This document shows, one piece after another, positions 57,365 to 64,000 of a DNA stretch of 64,000 nt (within the stretch, counting starts at the first letter, position 1; the number at the start of each line of letters is the position of its first letter). The translations under genes were made by a program, and so were the position numbers. The notes below the pieces were generated by a model, which was not told the DNA's origin, ran no database searches, and was given only the letters and a program-made list of their open reading frames with translations. Source of the DNA: Hymenopellis radicata (lineage: Eukaryota > Basidiomycota > Agaricomycetes > Agaricales > Physalacriaceae). Location: positions 52,297 through 116,296 of the forward strand of contig JADNRX010000164.1 in assembly GCA_015501595.1 (NCBI GenBank). Reading direction: 5' to 3'.

Positions 57365-57954
57365 GGACGCATTATCGTAGAGGCAATGAAGAACTAGATT
57401 GTGTGACAGAAATACAATATATATAGCTCCATGATGAAGTACGTACCTAAATCGTGCACTACCTTGGAAACGGCAGTCCTCCGGACGAGGAACAATGTCA
57501 TCAAAGAGATCGAAGATCTGGATGCTCGCATGAGCCGAAAATTTGAGAAAGATTTGATGAGGTACGTACCTTGTCAGTTTGATCGTTCCTCCTTCCTGAC
57601 GCGAGAACCAGGGAAATAGAGAGGTCAGAAGCTCCGAGTTGTTCAAACAACGTTGGTTGTGATCCGCGTTCTCTGCTGTAAGTGGCAGCGAGTAAAGGAA
57701 TGTGTCCAAGTAAGCCGGGAGTGTTTTCGTTGGGATTTGCGCGACTAACGCCATCACAGAGATCTCGTTGCCAGAAATAAGAGCTCGGTTGTCGATGTCG
57801 CCCCTTCCTGCGGCATCAAGAAGGGTCTATCACGTAGCAGCAGAGTTTCTAGACGCCACACATGTTGAACTTCGAGGTGACGTACCTCTTCTTGGCATCG
57901 TTAAATCCGCGGTATCTGACCAAGTTGAAGACTTGATATATCGAATCAATGTTG
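57365..57954. other. Exon-like pieces with GTACGT donors
   Basis: Short frames end at AAGTACGTACC (near 57440) and GAGGTACGTACC (near 57560), the splice-donor style of the unidentified family, so this may be the diverged front of copy III. The minus-strand 152-residue frame at 57757-57299 overlaps the RING gene and is not called. Confidence 0.3.
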
Positions 57955-58930
57955 TACCCAGTGGAGTCGACCGCTGGATGTCGAAATTCTTATCGAGTTG
58001 TTGAGATTAGTAAGTTTTCGTCCATTTCGCGAGGACGACAGGACTGACTCGGGATTCCAGCGAGGGAGAATTGCGTGAGGAGCTTCGACGGCCTGGAACA
58101 CGTTTGCTTCGGGGCCGGTAGCACGCAGTATGGAGAAATTAGCGCCCATTCTGGCTACAACGTACTCAATGTACCGTAGCTTTCATCCATTCGGATCTTC
58201 CTCGTTCCCGATAATCAAATTAGACGATATGCTAACTTCTTGAGCTCTTCAGCTGCCGCCAGGGGAGCAAGAACGGCGCGCCTTGCACGCTCGATGAGTT
58301 CGGGTGAGGTTACGGCCGGTTGAGATTTTCGCGCGCTGTAGAAGAATAGATACAAGTCGATTCGAAAACGACGTAGATACATAGTGTGTACCGCGAGGAT
58401 GAGGCTGGGTGAATGAACTAAGTCTTCTTGAAAATGAACTTGAACTAAAAACTCACATTGTGCTACTACGTTGGGGAGGGGCGCTACCATTGCCGCCCAC
58501 ATCCCCAACATCGAAACCACCTCCTCCGAGCACCAGAGGACTCCAGTAATGCGCGAAATCCCTTCCTATGACCGCCGAACATCGAGTCAAGAAAGTTTAA
58601 GTATCACGAAGGATCCGCACTTACCATTACACGAGGCTCACTGGTTACAGCAGTAACCAGGCGTGAAACCGTCAACATGAAGGTTCTCGAAACCCTAATT
58701 CACAGTGAGTCAAGAAACTTTTAGTATGATCAATTTAAATGAAAGCTTTCCTTGAACATCCCACTGATTCCGGAAGGATCGCGTGTTCGACGGGTCGTAC
58801 GTCTTCCATTGTATCCGATGTTGGCGCTGATTGTCTTGAGGTCGTCACATCGTCGCCAGGGCGTGGAACGGTGTGTGGAGCGTCGCGGTAAGAGGCCAAG
58901 TGCCGGATCAGGCAAAACCAAGTGATCCGA
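57955..58930 (+). repeat. Unidentified intron-rich family, copy III
   Basis: Direct homologue of 35475-36400 in copy II. Shared landmarks are TTTCGCGAGGACGAC, GGAGAAATTAGCGCCC-like, TCTTGAGCTCTTCAG, AACGGCGCGCCTTGC, CATTGCCGCCCACATCCCCA, CACGAGGCTCACTGGTTACA and GGATCGCGTGT. On the minus strand 58330-58220 encodes SPELIERARRAVLAPLAAAE, the conserved piece also at 24420 and 35750. No complete gene. Confidence 0.6.
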
Positions 58931-59114
58931 CTAGCAACTTGTACCCTTCTCTGATCGTAGACGTTCGCACCGAACGTATCGTATACCGAGAGGTTGCTGG
59001 CGAACGCGAGGCGCTTACTTGTAGGAGCAGTCGCAGATCGGTGGCAGACGACATCATTGTGCAGAGCGCAGGTGCCGAGGATGGGCGGTCTAGGATAGAA
59101 CATTAATAAACAGT

Positions 59115-59480
59115 CAGCCACGATAAGTTGTTAGTCACCTTTGGAACACGACGCTTCTCGTCAAACCGGACACACATAACGCTATCCTCGTGGTCCTAGA
59201 TGACTTGGAGAATATGGATATGTTGAAAATCCCAAACAACGATCCGACGGTCACCGCCGCCGGACGCTAGCATTCCTTCGCTTATGCAGAGGCTCAATAC
59301 ACGCCTTCTCGGGCATGCGCGCACGTACGCTCGCCGGGCTCTCTGAGATCTCCAGGCTAAGCCGTGGCCCCGACATATCGATGCGTGGGTCGGATGCGGT
59401 GTCGACGGAGGCACCAAGGTTTCTGAGGGTGACACGCTGTTCGATGTTCCTGGTGACGGTGTCCACTGCTGTCAGCTAGT
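59115..59480 (-). pseudogene. F-box/WD40-type propeller fragment with in-frame TAG
   Basis: The minus-strand frame reads RRRVLSLCISEGMLASGGGD, RRIVVWDFQHIHILQVI, then TAG (59196-59198). It goes straight on in frame with DHEDSVMCVRFDEKR. This is one WD40 blade (SGG-D..V-WD) and the first strand of the next, as in F-box/WD proteins. Upstream sequence to about 59480 is Ser/Arg-rich. A GTGACT donor follows near 59140. Only about 1.5 of the seven blades expected are present, so it is a fragment. TAG is one substitution from CAG. Confidence 0.5.
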
Positions 59481-60850
59481 ATTGGAGTTCCGCGCTGAAG
59501 CAATGCCAGTACTGAATGTCAGCTTTTGCTAGTAACCATTCTAACGCGCTAGGATCCTTTCGTGAGGTCGAAATTTTCCGCAAGACAATCTCTGGCAATA
59601 TGGGCTACATTGTTTTCAAAAAGTAGTCGTCCGCAGACGAGATGCTGGCTAGAACAGACTGTGCCTTCTCGAAGTACGCTTGAATATACGTATCCGTACA
59701 ATTTGACGAGCCGGCAAACGATGAGTGCTAAGATTCATGAGATACTCGTTGTTGATGTATTTCGAGAAATGAACTTACACCAGACGAATCCTGAGTGAGA
59801 ACCACTGAACCGGGAAATCCTCAGTGGTGTTCTTCCCTCTACACGGCGCGATGAATGTCAAGACTTACGCTGCGAGTGGTGTTACCGTATTATGACACGA
59901 AGAGGGAAGCTCGTATTTCCAGACCGGACATAGTCCCATGAAATCGCCTTCTTGAACCGTCGTCGTAGATGTATCCATGTTTCTGGCCAGTCACCGAGGC
60001 AGGATTGCCTCCGGGACCCCCGTTCATCAACGTTTTGCGCATCGGAGCCGCGACTCAGTCTCAACGGCGGCACGAGAGGGGCGAGCGATGATGGCCCCAG
60101 TTCTGTCTGTCCGGATGGACATCTTTGGACCTTCTCAGTTAAAAAATATCAGAAGTAAGAATAGACGCACATTTGAGAATGCCCTCCACTGGAGTTCAAC
60201 CCGACGCCACCGCCTACTTTCAAGTGTACGACGTCCAGGTAGGTCTCGAACAGGCTCTTCATCGTGGACTTGAAATGAGGCCATTTGACGCTTGGGATCT
60301 CGTTGGTCCATGAGACAGACACGTTCGCGTTCGGCGCGTTCCCGTTCAATCATTTCTCTCTCTTGTGCATCACGCGTCTTGGGCGCCTCGCTGCGAGAGA
60401 AAATGGTGGTGGATAGCTGGTACCTGGACCCGGATATTGGAGGTGGATCTGACGCTGAGAGCGGCGGATGTGATGTCGGAGCGTGTGGCATGTTTTGGCG
60501 TAGTGCATGCAGCTCGGGACGGGTTCCTCTTCATATTGTTTGCGGCGAGAAAGGGTGACGCTTTTGACGCGTCGAGAAGGTGATGCCGACGGCGTCGGGG
60601 ATGAGAGTAGAGGAGGGTGGCGAGCGTGTCGTGATGTTGGTGATGGTCGTGGTTTATGGAGGAGAATGATGACTCCAAACAGCACTTGATCGCTGTTCGG
60701 ATCGTCCGACCCGGATTCTGAGCATCGTCCAACGCGTCGTAGACGTTGAACGTTGAACGATGGGAACGAAAAGGCAATAACCTTGTGGTCTGGTCTGTGC
60801 CAGAAGAAGAGGAACAGCCAGGGGTAGGGGTAGATGCTGGCGCGGTCGTT
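59481..60850. other. Unassigned; Arg/Glu-rich minus-strand frame
   Basis: A minus-strand frame around 60490-60150 has a charged helix (EREMIERERAERER) followed in the next frame by WTNEIPSVKWPHFKSTMKSL, which might be one gene with a shift. It is not recognised. The remainder shows no supportable feature. Confidence 0.3.
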
Positions 60851-60854
60851 GAGT

Positions 60855-61135
60855 CAGTCGTGGTCGCGAGTCGCGACTGAGCCAGAGACGGTGACAGTGA
60901 CGATAGCAGTGGCGGCCCCGGTGGTAGAAGAGGTATCCGTAGCGTTCCCTCCCGTTGCAGTAGACTTAGAGCTGATCAAACTTGTCGCCGGGGTTGACAG
61001 CGAAAACCATGCACTTATTGCCTTGACGGCAGTACATCCACGTAGGGTCCGTGTCGGAGACGAGGAGATTCGCTTGAGAGAAGTTATTGGATGAGAGAAA
61101 CACGTCCTGCGCTGGCATTGCTCGCCCACTTTTGT
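60855..61135 (-). pseudogene. Serine-rich cupredoxin-like secreted protein, C-terminal fragment
   Basis: The minus-strand frame gives VSDTDPTWMYCRQGNKCMVF followed by AVNPGDKFDQL, which is the copper-site strand pattern of fungal extracellular serine-rich cupredoxin proteins (W-x-YC..Q-x-x..C..M-x-F-x-NP). A frameshift near 60970 follows. The next frame then has SKSTATGGNATDTSST and TAIVTVTVSG, the usual Ser/Thr-rich linker. The N-terminal half and signal peptide are missing; the sequence becomes unrelated beyond about 61140, where a TCCGG-rich repeat begins. Confidence 0.55.
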
Positions 61136-61139
61136 GGTC

Positions 61140-62015
61140 GAGGGTCAAGATGTCCGGCTGTCCGGGTCCGGTTAACCGGCTATCCGGATGGGTCTGAGTT
61201 TTCCCTACCTCAAAAACATGGGAAAAACAGGCGGTTTTGGCCTGGTTTATGAAATGCAAAAACCCATCACAAATAGAAAGTTTTGGCCGTGTTGTTCAAC
61301 CATTGAATTTACAAGGAACACACTGTGTTGTGCGGCCGTTGTCACCCTGTCTAAACCGGGCAAAAACTCCGAGTTTCCGGCATGATGTCGGCATTCGAAA
61401 AGAACTGAAGAACACTGAGTTTTCGACCGTTTTTAGCTATATCAAACACCAAACGGTAACAAGAAGTGTTTGGGGTGATTTTTTTGCCCTCAAACTTGAC
61501 TAAAACAGGGTGTTTTGGAGTCGTTATCGGCGCACAGTAACACAAGGAACACACATTGTTTCTATAGTGTTGTGGACATCCGGAAACTAAATAAAATCAT
61601 AATTTTTTGGCCCAGTTTTTTTCACGTTGTGGGACCGCAATCACACACATCAGGAAAAGTGGTCCTGCCATTGAGGAGACTCAGGCCAACTATAGGGCAT
61701 ATAGTTGCCCTAGGACATACAAGTCCAGAATCCTGACAGGTTGCCGTAAGCCACAGTCCACGGGTGCCCCATTCCTGGGTCAACCTCAAGTCAACTTTAA
61801 CTGACTTGAGTCATGTTTCAGAGACCCCATGTTAACTAATAAACAACTATAGCCTACTCAAGAAAACTTGATATATATCTAAACCAACTCAAAATCAAAC
61901 AGGGTAAGCTTTGGAAGAACTAATTATTGTTTAGATACAAGCAGTTAATCACAGCAAGTCAAGATTCTGCATGAAATAGCTGAAATTGAAATATACTCGC
62001 TACCAATCAATAGAA
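61140..62015. other. AT-richer non-coding DNA, probable repeat
   Basis: 61150-61190 is a cluster of GTCCGG/CCGGTTAACCGG motifs in both orientations. 61200-61760 is richer in A and T than its neighbours and repeats short phrases (CAAGGAACACAC at 61313 and 61545). It resembles a transposon interior, but no ends could be matched. No gene. Confidence 0.35.
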
Positions 62016-62049
62016 ACTATCTATGAATGCTATGCTAGTAAGTTCGCTC

Positions 62050-63345
62050 AGTTGGGATGTAATCATCTTCATCCAAGCGGACATGTCTAGGGTGTTTAGC
62101 AGGTCATTGTCATTGTCGTGGTGCTCACCCATGTTCACACCGGTACGTGTCGCCGTCTTCGTCCTAGGTGCTCGTTGTCGTACTGGTCTGGGTGCTCCCA
62201 TCAGGCTTGTCGAAGTGCACATGCACACTGTTGGGCTTGACCAGGTGCTTGTCATCGTCCTGTTGGTTTGGGAGCTCTATCATCCTTGTCCTGCTGCTCG
62301 TGTCATCCTCAGTTGGGATATCCTTGTTGGGTACCCGTCCTTGCTGGTGTTACCATCTCGTCTCCGTGCTGTCCTAGTGGGCCGGTGTTCATGTCCTTGG
62401 CCGGAAGTTGGCGCCGTCGCGCTCGTCCTAGTGCTGGCCGTCACGCTCATCATGGTATCGGCGTTGTCCCGGTACTGGCGTCATCGCGCTCGTTCCGGTA
62501 CTGGCCTTGTCGGGCTCATCCTGGTATTGGTGTTGTCGTGCCCATCCCGGTACTGGCGTCGTCGCTGGTCCCAGTGCTTACTTCAAAATGTATGAAGAGG
62601 AAACAATTCAACCAACGTACCCTGCAAGCGTTCCGCTATGAATATATGTCGCTGGTCCCAGTGCTTGCTGGTGTCGTCGCTCGTGCCGATGTTGGCGTCG
62701 TCGCTCGTGCCAGTGCTGGCGTCGTCGCTCGTCCCCATGCTGGCGTGGTTGTGCTCGTTCCGGTGCGCCAGTGCTTGCGTCTGTGCCCGGTAGTTGGCGC
62801 TGTCGCGCTCGTCCTCGTCGGGTACTAAGATGGAGATAGGATGGATATTGGTCAGTAAGCATCAGAAAAGAAGACACAAACAGCGCACCTGAAGCATGGC
62901 ATGAAGATGGTAGTGGGCAACGTATAGTCCGGAGGTACTGGGCTCAGCCTTCAGGTATGCGGTAAGGGTGGTATCTATGGACGACACGTTAACAAGTGGT
63001 GTCGTAGACGGCGAATAGGACATCTTACCGTCGATGCCCAAAGCCAAGTCCCCACGGCCGACTTACATCTGAGAAACGGACAATAAATCAGTAAAATTAT
63101 ACCCAGAGCGAACGACAACACACCTCTCGCCTGCTGCACAATATCCAAGGATGAGAAGCGGACACAAAAATTCTGACAAAGGTGTCAGTGCGTCGTCATG
63201 CTCGTCCCGGTACTTACCTTGTCGTGCTCGTCCCCGTCTCGGTGCTGGTGTCCTCATCCTTGTCCCAGTACTGGTGTCGTCGATTGTCCTGGTACTCGGG
63301 TGCTTGCTGGGATGCCCGTGTTGTTGTCGTATTATCCTCATCCTG
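62050..63345. repeat. Degenerate TCG/GGTACTGG minisatellite region
   Basis: Imperfect tandem units of roughly 25-35 bp with a core like CGGTACTGGCGTCGTCGCTC recur through 62150-62820 and again through 63190-63340. They are interrupted by unique-looking inserts at 62585-62645 and 62825-63180. The inserts themselves are duplicated in part: CATCAGAAAAGAAGACACAA near 62858 resembles CATCAGGAAGAAACATGAAC near 63369, both followed by AATGAAGATGGTGGTGG-type sequence. Open frames across this region follow the repeat period and are not genes. Confidence 0.65.
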
Positions 63346-63562
63346 GCATGAAGATTCGTTAGTAAACATCAGGAAGAAACATGAACAGCACCCGAACTAT
63401 ACTTTCCCTCACAATGAAGATGGTGGTGGTGGATCGTCTGGTGGACGGTGGTGGTAAGAGGAAGACGGAAGTGATCGAACTTGGGCCCAGAGCCGAACAT
63501 ACCCATGATGCTGACGTGGCCAGTGGTGCGTGTCGCAACGGTAAGAACAAGATGCAAATTTA

Positions 63563-63619
63563 ACAGCCAGCCCACAGAGTCCTGCTCAAGGTCGGCCTGA
63601 CTCTACATGGGCTGGCTGT
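63563..63619. repeat. Perfect 12-bp stem hairpin
   Basis: ACAGCCAGCCCA (63563-63574) and TGGGCTGGCTGT (63608-63619) are exact inverted complements separated by 33 bp. It could be a small foldback element or a hairpin in a transcript; no target duplication is seen. Confidence 0.8.
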
Positions 63620-64000
63620 CAAAGTTTATCTCAGTGCAATGCCAACAGTTTCGAGGCGTCGATCACGCATGATGGTGGTAAGAGGCTAAGAGTAGTGTAG
63701 GTCACGGTGCTGCACATCTTGTTCGAGCGTTAGTCCTGGATGTTCTCCTGCCACACCATTACAGCACTAGTTGTATTTAACTGTGCTAGCTGTATCTTGT
63801 CCCTTGTACTGCACAAACGATATCGTGGGTGAGAACAGTTTGTGTTACATGGTGAGTTTCCCATAGGGAAACTCTCCAAGATCGTCACATCCACGTACAT
63901 TCATGCCCGCCGACCATCCTCGAGCAATTGCACGGGGCCAGTCGACGTGCATGACAGGTACCGGAAAGGCGGGAGGAGACACTGAAATGCAGTAGAGTTG
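63620..64000. other. Nothing supportable
   Basis: No frame, repeat or motif of note up to the window edge. Confidence 0.4.

Noticed and set aside
62007..62877. Long open frames up to 190 codons
   Set aside because: They follow a tandem repeat free of stop codons; the amino-acid sequence is as repetitive as the DNA.

Overview
The window looks like nuclear DNA of a filamentous basidiomycete, most likely an Agaricomycete. Genes are cut by many short introns (43-62 bp, GT..AG, CTAAC/TTGAC-type branch sites). The protein families are typical of mushroom genomes: MYND fingers, BTB proteins, F-box-like proteins, coiled-coil/RING proteins, Tnp2-like transposases, Ty3/Gypsy elements. Nothing prokaryotic is visible (no operons, no Shine-Dalgarno logic). 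All calls were made by reading the sequence; no database search was run.

The region is mostly an accessory, repeat-rich gene graveyard. The apparently intact genes that could be rebuilt exon by exon are a MYND zinc-finger protein (27-1679, -), a small chromo-like protein (6389-7209, +), a Tnp2-like DDE transposase of about 1330 residues with a single homopolymer frameshift (43105-47393, -), an uncharacterised protein (49733-50821, -, 5' end unresolved) and a 219-residue coiled-coil RING protein (56506-57364, +). Two shorter RING loci (19450-19778, -; 22033-22394, +) belong to one further family.

Around them lie broken copies of unrelated host genes that still carry introns: a BTB protein with one in-frame TAG (2675-3710), an F-box-like protein (11445-13132), fatty-acid synthase beta subunit (15640-16620, -), glycogen debranching enzyme (33910-35025, -), the N-terminal region of a BEACH-type protein (39243-40060), an F-box/WD40 propeller fragment (59115-59480, -), and a serine-rich cupredoxin-like secreted protein (60855-61135, -). 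A degenerate Ty3/Gypsy pol with one probable LTR (7240-10325, -) and a LINE-type reverse transcriptase that has lost catalytic aspartates (48900-49670, +) add to this.

Mobile DNA dominates the rest. Three non-autonomous elements have all the hallmarks of hAT transposons: 8-bp target duplications, TAG-starting terminal inverted repeats, and dense subterminal arrays of a short motif in both orientations (37758-38849, 51718-52140, 54021-55175). The motif differs in each element. A fourth motif array (GAGGAAAT, 29570-29940) has the same internal style but no ends that I could prove. A dispersed intron-rich family of unknown coding capacity occurs as four main copies (23775-25455, 30115-33720, 34960-37749, 57955-58930). 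Other repeats are a roughly 530-bp family in three copies, two of them joined to a tRNA-derived segment, and several minisatellites.

The most notable points are the hAT trio, the nearly intact Tnp2-like transposase, the unidentified four-copy family that adjoins a glycogen-debranching-enzyme fragment, and a detached MYND-gene promoter copy.
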